From the NCBI RefSeq assembly GCF_003337565.1, contig NZ_QPJL01000025.1, positions 1-53,465 of the forward strand: a DNA stretch of 53,465 nucleotides, in the 5' to 3' direction. Positions 14,773-26,171 of the stretch are shown here, piece by piece (within the stretch, counting starts at the first letter, position 1; every line of letters begins with the position of its first letter). The position numbers and the translations under genes were made by a program. The notes beneath the pieces were generated by a model. It was not told where the DNA came from. It saw nothing but the letters and a program-made list of their open reading frames with translations, and did no database searches. The DNA comes from Paracoccus lutimaris (GTDB taxonomy: Bacteria > Pseudomonadota > Alphaproteobacteria > Rhodobacterales > Rhodobacteraceae).

Positions 14773-16824
14773 ATGAGATCGCGCCGCCTTGCCCTGTTGT
14801 TGATGGTTCTTGTGCTGGCCCTCGGGATCGGCGCCGGGGCACGGGACCGGTTTGACGACTGGGTCGCGGCGACGGGACTGCCGCCCTTGGACGTGCCGGT
14901 GGGGGTCGAGGTTCTGGCCCGCGACGGCAGTCTCTTGCGGGCGTTTCAGGTCGCGGACGGGCGCTGGCGGCTGGATGCCGGGCCAGTCGATCCGCTGTAT
15001 CTGGACATGCTGATGCAGTGGGAGGACCGGCGTTTTCAGGATCATTCCGGCGTCGATCCGTGGGCGCTGCTGCGCGCCGGGGCGCAGGCGGCGTGGCATG
15101 GGCGTGTCGTCTCGGGCGGATCGACGCTGAGCATGCAGGTCGCGCGGCTGATCGAGGAAGGGCCGACCGGCGAATGGACCGGCAAGGCCCGGCAGGTCCG
15201 GCTGGCCATGGCGCTGGAGCGGCGGCTGTCAAAGCGCGAGATCCTGCAGCTTTACCTGCGCCTTGCCCCTTACGGCGCCAATGTCGAGGGGGTCCGCGCC
15301 GCCAGCCTGCAATGGTTCGGCAAAGAGCCACGCCGCCTGACGCCCGCGCAAGCCGCACTGCTGGTCGCCCTGCCGCAATCACCCGAACGGCGCCGCCCCG
15401 ACCGCTTTCCCGAGGCCGCCAAGGCCGCGCGCGACCGGGTGCTGGCTCGGGCAGCCAAAGCCGGGCTGATCTCATCCGCCGATGCCGAGGCCGCGATGAC
15501 CGAGCCGGTGCCGCGCATGCGCCGGGCATTTCCGGCACTGGCGCCCCTGCTGGCCGCGCGGCTGATGCGCGCCCATCCCGGCGCCCTGCGCATCGAAACC
15601 ACCATCGACCCGCGCCTGCAACGCCGGGCCGAGGATCTGGCCTCGCGCGCGGTGCGCGGGGCGGGACGGCGGTTGTCGGCGGCAGTGCTGCTTGCCGATC
15701 ACCGCAGCGGCGAGATTCTGGCCGAGGTCGGGGCGGCGGACTGGACGGATGGCGCCTCAGCAGGGTTTGTCGACATGGTTCATGCCTGGCGCAGCCCCGG
15801 CTCGGCCCTGAAGCCCTTTGTCTATGGGCTGGCATTCGATGACGGCCTTGCCCATCCCGAAACCCTGATCGAGGACCGCCCGACCGTGTTCGGCCGCTGG
15901 CAGCCGCAGAATTTCGACCACATGTTTCGCGGCACGGTCAGCCTGCGCAATGCGCTGATCTGGTCGCTGAACATCCCCGTGGTCAAGCTGGCCGAGGCGG
16001 TCGGGCCGAACCGCATCGCGCAGGCGCTGCGGCGCGGCGGCATCGATCTGCACCTGCCCGGCGAAACGCCCGGCCTGGCCATCACGCTGGGCGGCGCCGG
16101 CACCACGCTGGCCGGTCTTGCCCAGGGCTATGCGTCACTGGCGCAGGGCGGGCGGGGCGTCACACTTTCGCCCCTGCCCGGCGGGGCCGCGCCGCGCAAG
16201 GCCGCCATGTTCGGCCCGGTCGCGGCCTGGCAGGTGAGCGAGATATTGGCCCAGAACCCCGCCCCGCATGGAGCGCGCCAGCGGGCTTTGGCCTATAAGA
16301 CCGGCACCTCCTACGGGCATCGCGATGCGCTGGCGGTGGGCTATGACGGCGCCCATGTCGGCGCGGTCTGGCTGGGCCGGCCAGACGGCACGCCCGTGCC
16401 CGGCGCGTTCGGCGGCGATCTGGCGGCACCGGTGCTGTTTGACCTTTTTGACGCGCTGCCGGTCACGGCCCTACCGCCCGCGCCGCCGCAGACGCTGATC
16501 GTCCCGAACAGCGCCCTGCCCCTGCCGCTGCGCCGCTTTGCCGCCCCGGGCGAGGTCAGCGCCGTCACTGCCAGCCCCGCCAGCCCGGACGCGCTGCGCC
16601 TGACCTATCCCCCCGACGGGGCCGAGATCGACGCGGGCGGCCCTCTGATCGCCAAGGCGCGCGGCGGGCGCGGACCCTGGACATTCCTTTTGAACGGCAC
16701 GCCGGTGGCCATCGCCCAGCCGCAACCCATGGTTGAATTACCGCATCCGGGCGCGGGTTTTGCCGAACTGACCGTCCTTGATGCGAATGGCGCCTCGGCG
16801 ACCGCGGCAATCCGACTGCATTGA
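14773..16824 (+). CDS. pbpC: Penicillin-binding protein 1C (bifunctional)
   Basis: A 683-residue class A PBP. An N-terminal membrane anchor (about 4-22) precedes the GT51 glycosyltransferase domain with MQWEDRRFQDH (about 80-90) and VSGGSTLSMQVAR (about 113-125). The transpeptidase domain has SALK with nucleophile Ser344 and Lys347, SLN near 397 and KTG in YKTGTSYG near 510. The C-terminus (about 600-683) is the BiPBP_C domain specific to PbpC. It polymerises and crosslinks peptidoglycan in the periplasm. No alpha-2-macroglobulin partner gene (yfhM/magD) is adjacent, unlike in many genomes. Confidence 0.94.
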   Translation: MRSRRLALLLMVLVLALGIGAGARDRFDDWVAATGLPPLDVPVGVEVLARDGSLLRAFQVADGRWRLDAGPVDPLYLDMLMQWEDRRFQDHSGVDPWALLRAGAQAAWHGRVVSGGSTLSMQVARLIEEGPTGEWTGKARQVRLAMALERRLSKREILQLYLRLAPYGANVEGVRAASLQWFGKEPRRLTPAQAALLVALPQSPERRRPDRFPEAAKAARDRVLARAAKAGLISSADAEAAMTEPVPRMRRAFPALAPLLAARLMRAHPGALRIETTIDPRLQRRAEDLASRAVRGAGRRLSAAVLLADHRSGEILAEVGAADWTDGASAGFVDMVHAWRSPGSALKPFVYGLAFDDGLAHPETLIEDRPTVFGRWQPQNFDHMFRGTVSLRNALIWSLNIPVVKLAEAVGPNRIAQALRRGGIDLHLPGETPGLAITLGGAGTTLAGLAQGYASLAQGGRGVTLSPLPGGAAPRKAAMFGPVAAWQVSEILAQNPAPHGARQRALAYKTGTSYGHRDALAVGYDGAHVGAVWLGRPDGTPVPGAFGGDLAAPVLFDLFDALPVTALPPAPPQTLIVPNSALPLPLRRFAAPGEVSAVTASPASPDALRLTYPPDGAEIDAGGPLIAKARGGRGPWTFLLNGTPVAIAQPQPMVELPHPGAGFAELTVLDANGASATAAIRLH

Positions 16825-16890
16825 CATTTTTTGAACGTGCCGCGATTCCGTTGGTCTTTTCTTAACCAGAATTTGCTACATATTCCCCTC

Positions 16891-17322
16891 ATGCTGCGCA
16901 TCAACGACGCCATCACGCTCCAGGAATGGGAGCTGTCCGAGAGTTTCACCCGGTCTCAGGGACCGGGCGGGCAGAACGTGAACAAGGTCGAAACCGCAGT
17001 CGAGCTGCGTTTTGAGGCCGAGCGTTCGCCGCATTTGCCGGCGCCGGTCAAGACCCGGCTGCGGCGGCTGGCCGGCCGGCGCTGGACGCAGGACGGCGCG
17101 GTGCTGATCCGGGCCGAGGAAACCCGCAGCCAGGCCCGCAACCGCGAAATCGCCCGCGAACGGCTGGCCGAACTGATCCGCGAGGCGCTGGTCGCGCCGC
17201 GCAAGCGCATTCCGACGCGGCCGACGCTGGGCAGCAAACGCCGCCGGCTGGCCGCCAAGACCCAGCGCGGCGAGATCAAGTCGATGCGCGGCCGCATCAC
17301 CGATGGCGAGGGCGGCGAATGA
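16891..17322 (+). CDS. arfB: Alternative ribosome-rescue factor ArfB (YaeJ)
   Basis: A 143-residue class I release-factor-like peptidyl-tRNA hydrolase. The catalytic loop SQGPGGQNVNKVET contains GGQ at about residues 27-29, and the basic C-terminal tail (RPTLGSKRRRLAAKTQRGE) is the part that enters the empty mRNA channel of stalled ribosomes. No codon-recognition domain is present. Start at 16891 gives a family-typical N-terminus; the longer frame to 16831 adds an AT-rich stretch. No Shine-Dalgarno is seen, while TACATAT lies 8-14 bases upstream, so the mRNA could be leaderless. Overlaps the NUDIX gene by ATGA. Confidence 0.92.
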   Translation: MLRINDAITLQEWELSESFTRSQGPGGQNVNKVETAVELRFEAERSPHLPAPVKTRLRRLAGRRWTQDGAVLIRAEETRSQARNREIARERLAELIREALVAPRKRIPTRPTLGSKRRRLAAKTQRGEIKSMRGRITDGEGGE

Positions 17323-17777
17323 TTACCCGGTTTCGCAACCGCCTGGCCCGCCTGATCGGGCGCCGCCCGCTGGAAATGCAGGTGGCGGCGCTGTGCCTAA
17401 ACGAAAAATCCGGCGAGGTGCTTCTGGTCACCAGCCGCGGCACCGGGCGCTGGATCGTGCCCAAGGGCTGGCCGATGCCGGGCCGCAGCCTGGCCGATGC
17501 CGCAGCCCAAGAGGCGTGGGAGGAAGCGGGCGTCCGCGGCCGCGTCAGCCAGGCCGAAATCGGGCGCTATCAGTATGACAAGGAACAGGATCGGGGCTTT
17601 GCCATCCCGGTCGAGGTCCGCGTCTTTCCGCTATATGTCGAGGCGACGCAAAAGGCGTTCCCCGAATCCGAACAGCGCAAGCGCCACTGGTTCACGCCCG
17701 CCGAGGCGGCCTCGAAGGTGGCCGAGACCGGGTTGCAGCAGATCCTGCGCAGCCTGCCTGCCGCCAAGGGGGCCTAA
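17319..17777 (+). CDS. NUDIX hydrolase
   Basis: A 152-residue single-domain NUDIX protein. The box reads GWPMPGR then QEAWEEAGV (about 48-71). The EExG metal-binding core is intact, while the canonical first Glu and the Arg of REUxEE are replaced by Arg and Gln. With the preceding lysine-glycine (PKGWP) this resembles the diphosphoinositol-polyphosphate phosphohydrolase-like group, but the substrate cannot be assigned. The start overlaps the arfB stop (ATGA), indicating coupling, and pit starts 7 bases downstream. Confidence 0.87.
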   Translation: MITRFRNRLARLIGRRPLEMQVAALCLNEKSGEVLLVTSRGTGRWIVPKGWPMPGRSLADAAAQEAWEEAGVRGRVSQAEIGRYQYDKEQDRGFAIPVEVRVFPLYVEATQKAFPESEQRKRHWFTPAEAASKVAETGLQQILRSLPAAKGA

Positions 17778-17784
17778 GCCCCAT

Positions 17785-19224
17785 ATGGCCCGTGAACCGC
17801 GCGAATTTCGCACCCTGGACAAGGATCTCAGCCGCGTCACCAATGCCGAGCGCGCGGTGATGCAATCCGCGCGCCCGGTCTTTCGGCTGGGTGTGGCGCT
17901 GATCTTCATGGCCGCCGCCGCGCTGACCGCGACCGGCTTCTTTGCCGGTCAGCCCGCAATCGGCATCGTCGCCGCCGGCATGGCGGTCGCCGCCTATCTG
18001 GCGCTGTCGATCGGCGCAAATGACGTCTCGAACTCGCTGGGGCCGGCGGTGGGGGCGGGGGCCATCGGCATGACCTCGGGCCTGATCCTTGTCGCCGCGA
18101 TGGAGGTGCTGGGCGCGGTTCTGGCGGGCGACGCGGTCACCGCTACCCTGACCGAGGGGCTGGTGGGCAGCACGCTGGGTCAGGGCGAGGCGACGGCGCG
18201 GATGATGCTGGCGGCGCTGCTGGCGGCGGGGATCTGGATCAGCCTTGCGACCTGGGCCACGGCGCCGGTCAGCACCACGCATTCGGTCGTCGGGGCCATT
18301 GCCGGGGCGGGGCTTGCGACCTTTGGCGCCAGCGCCGTGAACTGGCCCGCCATGGGCATGATCGCCACAGGCTGGGTCGCCTCGCCGCTGGTCGCGGGGC
18401 TGCTGGCCGCCGGGCTTCTGGCGGCGCTGCGCAACCGGGTGATGAACCGCCCCGACCGGGTCGAGGCTGGCCGGATCTGGCTGCCGGTGCTGGTCGCGCT
18501 GACCATGGGCATGCTGGGTGCGGTGGCGGCGGTTTCGACCCATCTGCCGGGCTTGCCGGTCATCCTGGCCATCGGGCTGGTCTGCGCCGGGGCCGGCTGG
18601 GTTCATGCGCGGCTGCGCATCGACCGCCTGATCGATGAGGAAAGCGGCGAGCGGCTGGCGGTCAAGAAGCTGCTCGGCCTGCCTTTGGCCGCGGCGGCGC
18701 TGGTCATGGGTTTTGCCCATGGCGCCAATGACACCGCCAATATCGCCGCCCCCCTGACGATCATGCTGGAAAGCATCGCGCCCGGCGCGAAAGCACCGCG
18801 CGGCACGCTGGTGCTGCTGGTCGCCAGCATTGGCATCGCGCTGGGGATCGTGCTGTTCGGGCGGCGGCTGGTGCATATGGTCGGCAGCCGCATCACCCGC
18901 CTGAACCCTGCCCGGGCGCTGTGCGTCTCGCTGGCGACCGCGGTCACCGTGCTGGGGTTTTCGTCCTTTGGCCTGCCGGTCTCGACCACGCATATCGCGG
19001 TGGGCGGGGTCTTTGGCATCGGCTTTTACCGCGAATGGCGCGACCGCAAGCAGGCGGCGGATGAGGATCTCTTGCCCGAAGAGGCCCCCTTCCCCGACGA
19101 GGAACGCCGCCGCCGGCATCTGGTGCGCCGCTCGCATGTGCGCACGATTCTGGGGGCATGGCTGATCACCGTGCCCGCCGCCGCCTGGCTGGCGGCGATG
19201 CTGGTCTGGATCGGGCGGCTCTAG
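17785..19224 (+). CDS. pit: Inorganic phosphate transporter, PiT family
   Basis: A 479-residue inner-membrane low-affinity phosphate:cation symporter of the PiT family. The two inverted signature halves are seen: GANDVSNSLGPAVGAG (about 74-89) and HGANDTANIAAPL (about 312-324). There are about ten hydrophobic segments, a charged cytoplasmic N-terminus of about 35 residues, and a hydrophilic loop (about 275-300, DRLIDEESGERLAVK). The start at 17785 is 8 bases after the NUDIX stop; longer upstream frames overlap that gene and are not real. Convergent with the ThDP enzyme, gap 12 bases. Confidence 0.9.
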   Translation: MAREPREFRTLDKDLSRVTNAERAVMQSARPVFRLGVALIFMAAAALTATGFFAGQPAIGIVAAGMAVAAYLALSIGANDVSNSLGPAVGAGAIGMTSGLILVAAMEVLGAVLAGDAVTATLTEGLVGSTLGQGEATARMMLAALLAAGIWISLATWATAPVSTTHSVVGAIAGAGLATFGASAVNWPAMGMIATGWVASPLVAGLLAAGLLAALRNRVMNRPDRVEAGRIWLPVLVALTMGMLGAVAAVSTHLPGLPVILAIGLVCAGAGWVHARLRIDRLIDEESGERLAVKKLLGLPLAAAALVMGFAHGANDTANIAAPLTIMLESIAPGAKAPRGTLVLLVASIGIALGIVLFGRRLVHMVGSRITRLNPARALCVSLATAVTVLGFSSFGLPVSTTHIAVGGVFGIGFYREWRDRKQAADEDLLPEEAPFPDEERRRRHLVRRSHVRTILGAWLITVPAAAWLAAMLVWIGRL

Positions 19225-19236
19225 ACGCAGCCCGCC

Positions 19237-20898
19237 TCAGGCACGCTGGCGGGCCGCCTCGCCCGCCGCGCGGGTTTCCGAGAGCGTGGCTCCGGTGCTC
19301 AGCGCTTCGGGGTCAAGACGCAGCTCCAGCACCGCCAGCGTGCCGGATGCCTGCGCGCGGGCAAAGGCAGCGGCGAAATCCTCTTGCCGGGTGACGGTTT
19401 CGCCATGGCCGCCATAGGCGCGGGCCAGCGCGGCGAAATCCGGGTTCGCCAGATCGGTGCCCGAGACGCGGCCCGGAAAGCTGCGTTCCTGATGCATGCG
19501 GATGGTGCCATAGCGGCCGTTATTGGCGACCAGAACGATCACCGCCGCGCCATGCTGGGCCGCCGTTGACAGCTCATTCACCGTCATCTGCAGGCAGCCA
19601 TCGCCGGCCAGACAGACGACCGTGCGGCCCGGATGTTCCAGCTTGGCCGCGATGGCGGCGGGCAGGCCATAGCCCATCGAGCCCGAGGTCGGCGCAAGCT
19701 GGCTGCCAAAGCGGCGATAACGGAAATAGCGGTGCAGAAAGGCCGCGTAATTCCCCGCGCCATTGGTCAGGACCGCATCCGGCGGAAGGTTCTGGGACAG
19801 CCACTGGATCACCTCCTCCATCCGCAGGGCGCCGGGGGTGGGGCGGGGTTTTTGCCAGCCCTCGTAAGCCGCGCGCAGGTCCCGCGTCCAATCGTCCCAG
19901 CGGCGCGGCGCGGGCAGATCTGCCATCGCGCGCACCACCTCGCGCGGGTCGGCGACCAGTCCCGGATCGGGGTGCCACAGGTGTCCCAGCTCATCGGGCG
20001 AGGGGTGGACATGGATCACCCGGGCATGGGGCCGGGTCGGGTTCATCAGTTCATATCCCCGGGTCAGCGTGTCGCCAAGGCGCGAGCCCAGCGACAGGAC
20101 GCAATCGGCCTGTTCCAGTGCCTGCCCCAGCGCCGGGTTCATGCCGACGCCCAGATCGCCGACATAATTCGGATGGGCATTGTCCATATGGCCCTGACGG
20201 CGGAAGGGCACGGCGACCGGCAGGCCCCAGTTTTCGGCAAACCGCGCCAGATCCCCAGCCGCCGCCTGCGACCAAAGCGTACCGCCCGGCACTACCAAGG
20301 GTCGCTCGGCCCCGGCCAGCGCCCCGGCAATCGTCGCAACCGAAGACGCGGCCACCGCCGGCAGTGGCGCGCGCCATGGCGGCAGGTCGCCCACCTCGGC
20401 ATGGGCGGAAAGCATATCCTCGGGCAGCGCCAGCACGACCGGACCGGGACGGCCCGACATGGCCAGATGAAAGGCGCGGGCGACATATTCGGGGATGCGC
20501 GCGGTCTGGTCGATCTCGGCCACCCATTTCGCGATGGGGCCGAACATGGCGCGATAGTCGACCTCTTGAAACGCCTCGCGGTCGCGGTCCGAGCGGGCGA
20601 TCTGGCCCACGAAGAGGATCATCGGCGTCGAATCCTGCCGCGCCACATGAACGCCGGCGCTGGCATTGGTCGCGCCCGGACCCCGGGTGACGAAGGCCAC
20701 GCCCGGACGCCCGGTCAGCTTGCCCTGCGCCTCGGCCATCATCGCGGCGCCGCCCTCGTGCCGGCAGACGACATTCCGGATGCCCAAGGTGTAAAGCCCG
20801 TCCAGCACCGCCAGAAAGCTTTCTCCGGGAACCGAGAACACCCGCCCGACCCCGTTTGCCTTCAGCGCATCGACCAGAATTTGCCCACCGTGACGCAT
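19237..20898 (-). CDS. Thiamine diphosphate-dependent enzyme, acetolactate synthase-like
   Basis: A 553-residue ThDP enzyme with the three-domain IlvB fold. The Pyr domain has VCRHEGGAAMMAEA (catalytic Glu about 50), the central domain covers about 190-320, and the PP domain has the ThDP/Mg motif GDGCLQMTVNELS ... VANN (about 435-463). No small regulatory subunit (ilvH) follows, so it is probably not the biosynthetic acetolactate synthase; a decarboxylase or carboligase of unknown substrate is possible. The start is at 20898, with AAGGGGGGAC just upstream. Divergent from the phosphatase gene, gap 79 bases. Confidence 0.82.
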   Translation of the reverse strand: MRHGGQILVDALKANGVGRVFSVPGESFLAVLDGLYTLGIRNVVCRHEGGAAMMAEAQGKLTGRPGVAFVTRGPGATNASAGVHVARQDSTPMILFVGQIARSDRDREAFQEVDYRAMFGPIAKWVAEIDQTARIPEYVARAFHLAMSGRPGPVVLALPEDMLSAHAEVGDLPPWRAPLPAVAASSVATIAGALAGAERPLVVPGGTLWSQAAAGDLARFAENWGLPVAVPFRRQGHMDNAHPNYVGDLGVGMNPALGQALEQADCVLSLGSRLGDTLTRGYELMNPTRPHARVIHVHPSPDELGHLWHPDPGLVADPREVVRAMADLPAPRRWDDWTRDLRAAYEGWQKPRPTPGALRMEEVIQWLSQNLPPDAVLTNGAGNYAAFLHRYFRYRRFGSQLAPTSGSMGYGLPAAIAAKLEHPGRTVVCLAGDGCLQMTVNELSTAAQHGAAVIVLVANNGRYGTIRMHQERSFPGRVSGTDLANPDFAALARAYGGHGETVTRQEDFAAAFARAQASGTLAVLELRLDPEALSTGATLSETRAAGEAARQRA

Positions 20899-20977
20899 GC
20901 CGTCCCCCCTTGCTTCCGCCGCGTTCAGGGGTAGCCTGTGCGGACCGGCCAAGGCAACGCCTGTCGCAAGGGGGATC

Positions 20978-21451
20978 ATGGGAACGCCGTCCGTTCTGTT
21001 CGTCTGCATGGGCAATATCTGCCGCTCGCCCCTGGCCGAGGGCGCCATGCGCGCCGCCGCGGCGGATGCCGGGCTGGCGGTCAGGATCGATTCCGCCGGG
21101 ACCGGCGCCTGGCATTCGGGCGAGGCCCCTGACCCCCGCGCGCAAGAGGTCGCGGCGCGGGACGGCGTCGATATCTCGGGCCAGCGGGCGCGGCAGGTGA
21201 CGGCGCAGGATTTCCGCGACTTCGACCATATCGTCGCGATGGACCTGTCGAACCTCGCCAACCTGCGCAAGATTGCGCCAAAGGACGGGCGGGCGCGTCT
21301 GTCCCTGATGCTGGACCACGTTCCGGGACGCGAAGGGAAATCTGTCGCCGACCCCTATTACGGCAGCGATTCCGGCTTTGACGCGACATGGCACGACGTG
21401 CGGGCCGGGGCGCGGGGCCTGCTGGCCGCGATGGCGCAGGCGCCGCTTTGA
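20978..21451 (+). CDS. Low-molecular-weight protein-tyrosine phosphatase
   Basis: A 157-residue LMW-PTP. The P-loop VCMGNICRSP supplies nucleophile Cys10 and Arg16 (CX5RS), and the general-acid loop appears as DPYYG (about 120-124). Length and both motifs are typical, so the enzyme should be active. Substrates are unknown; in other bacteria relatives act on tyrosine kinases of polysaccharide export, but no such genes are nearby. AAGGGGGA lies 3-4 bases before the ATG. Convergent with the beta-barrel gene, gap 13 bases. Confidence 0.92.
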   Translation: MGTPSVLFVCMGNICRSPLAEGAMRAAAADAGLAVRIDSAGTGAWHSGEAPDPRAQEVAARDGVDISGQRARQVTAQDFRDFDHIVAMDLSNLANLRKIAPKDGRARLSLMLDHVPGREGKSVADPYYGSDSGFDATWHDVRAGARGLLAAMAQAPL

Positions 21452-21464
21452 CGGCCTGGCCGGT

Positions 21465-22262
21465 TCAGCGCGGGAACAGGAAGGTCACGATTGCCCGCGC
21501 GCCCCAGCCATCCGGCCCGTTTTCCGGCCCGTCCACCCAATAGCGCAGCCCGCCGCCCAGGCTGACAAGGTTCGGGCCAAGCTTGACCACCTTGCTTACC
21601 GACAGGTTCAGCGGCACCGATCCCTCATTTTGAACCCAGTCATAGCTGGCCTCGGTATTCATGGCGAAGGTCACGGCATCGGCCGTGGTATAGTTGATGA
21701 AGGGCTGCAAAAAGGTGGTGCTGATATCGGTCGGATCGCTGCCGCCGCCAACATCCCACAGATGGTTGGTCAGCGCGCCAAAGGTCCAGGGCCCGGTCTG
21801 TTTCAGCACCACGCCGGTCAGGCCGGCCGCGAACTGGTCCGCGCCCAGATCGTCCGAGGCAGTCGGCAGCAGAAAGACCGGCCCCGCGCCCCAGATCAGA
21901 CCGCCCGCGGTCGGGTTCTTGGGCGACAGGAACAGGCTTTGCACCACATCGCCCGTGCCCGATTGCGTGCGCCCGGGCACCACGTCGCTTTGATGGATCA
22001 GCGGGATGATGGTGCGCGAGATCAGGTTCCAGTTCTCGCCCAGTTCAAAGGGGATCACGGGCTGGACATTGACCATCGTGCGGTGGCCATCGTCATTCGG
22101 ACCCATCCCGGAATCATAGTTGAACTGGAACGGCACGCTGATCAGCGCCGCCACCGGGTTGCTGAGGTCCTTGGCCAGATCGGTTGCCTCATCGGCAAGC
22201 GCGGGCCATGCGGTGATGCAGGCTGCGGCCAGCAGCCAAGGGAAAGCTTTGGGGAAATGCAT
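21465..22262 (-). CDS. Predicted outer-membrane beta-barrel protein (transporter-like)
   Basis: A 265-residue exported protein. A Sec signal peptide (MHFPKAFPWLLAAACITAWPALA, cleaved near residue 23) precedes alternating-hydrophobicity strands and a C-terminal aromatic-hydrophobic strand (GARAIVTFLFPR), consistent with an outer-membrane barrel. The pattern (ALISVPFQFNYD, NVQPVIPFELGENWNLISRTIIPL, GLIWGAGPVFLLPTA) resembles the family annotated as 'transporter' or neuromedin U in Proteobacteria. No substrate is known. Single gene between a convergent phosphatase and the TM2 gene, which is transcribed the same way. Confidence 0.72.
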   Translation of the reverse strand: MHFPKAFPWLLAAACITAWPALADEATDLAKDLSNPVAALISVPFQFNYDSGMGPNDDGHRTMVNVQPVIPFELGENWNLISRTIIPLIHQSDVVPGRTQSGTGDVVQSLFLSPKNPTAGGLIWGAGPVFLLPTASDDLGADQFAAGLTGVVLKQTGPWTFGALTNHLWDVGGGSDPTDISTTFLQPFINYTTADAVTFAMNTEASYDWVQNEGSVPLNLSVSKVVKLGPNLVSLGGGLRYWVDGPENGPDGWGARAIVTFLFPR

Positions 22263-22337
22263 GTTCTGATCTCTGAGTCTGAAATATCGTTCAATGGGGC
22301 AATCATGCGCCCATCGCGCAATTCAGAGAAGAGTCTT

Positions 22338-22370
22338 GCGGGCCGCTGCCATCACTCTGACGCGGCCCGC
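22338..22370 (-). terminator. Hairpin downstream of the TM2 gene
   Basis: GCGGGCCGC (22338-22346) and GCGGCCCGC (22362-22370) form a perfect 9-bp stem with a 15-base loop. On the minus strand it is about 48 bases after the TM2 stop and is followed by a pyrimidine-rich stretch, so it may end that transcript. Confidence 0.42.
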
Positions 22371-22417
22371 GTTCTCCATGCCACGTCTGGCGCCTGGCGC
22401 GCCTTTCCCGACCGGCG

Positions 22418-22744
22418 CTAGCGCAGTTCCGACCCCAGCAGGCGGCGGATATCGTCCTTGTCCTCCTGGATCATGCCGGGGATCAGGAACATGTCGATCA
22501 CCACCCACAGGCAGACCAGACCCAGAAGCGGCCAGCCGATCAGGATCGGCGCCATCAGCCAGCCCAGACCCCACATAACCGCCATCAGGATGCCGCTGAT
22601 CCAGCGGCCCAGATACATCCGGTGGACGCCAAGCCCCCACAGAAAGATCAGCAGCAGATAGGCGACCAAGGGCGATTTCGCGTCATTGGCGACCCGCTGC
22701 TCGATCAGGATTTCTCGTTGAGTGTCCATTGACCCCATATCCAT
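22418..22744 (-). CDS. TM2-domain membrane protein
   Basis: A 108-residue protein (start at 22744; in-frame ATGs at 22738 and 22729 are equally possible because no clear Shine-Dalgarno decides). The TM2 domain is evident: KSPLVAYLLLIFLWGLGVHR, then MYLGRW, then a second membrane segment (about 55-75), with a third hydrophobic stretch (LLGLVCLWVVIDMFLIPGM) and a charged C-terminus. TM2 proteins are small membrane proteins of unknown function. Divergent from pheT; the 216-base gap between them carries CCCTATATT (22852-22860), a possible -10 region for pheT. Confidence 0.83.
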   Translation of the reverse strand: MDMGSMDTQREILIEQRVANDAKSPLVAYLLLIFLWGLGVHRMYLGRWISGILMAVMWGLGWLMAPILIGWPLLGLVCLWVVIDMFLIPGMIQEDKDDIRRLLGSELR

Positions 22745-22960
22745 GTTAATTCCATTCACATATAGGGCAGGACAGGCGCGGCACAAGACCCGCCCCCGGA
22801 AAGCGGTGTACAACCTGTCTAAGCGCGCTGTCCGCAAATCACGCGGATTTTCCCTATATTCGCAGCCAATCCGGCAGGGCGGCTGCCGGGGCGGCGCACC
22901 ACCCTACCATTCCGCCGCGCCATGCGCTAAGGGACGCCCAAACGTCACGGGGACGCAGAC

Positions 22961-26078
<3,118 letters not shown>

Positions 26079-26171
26079 CCCCTCGGCCGCAGGCGACCTT
26101 GGGTGAGCTATTGATCTTTCCGGGTTAAACCTCTCAGATCGCGAACTGAGCTTTCTGCCTGAGGTGCATTG

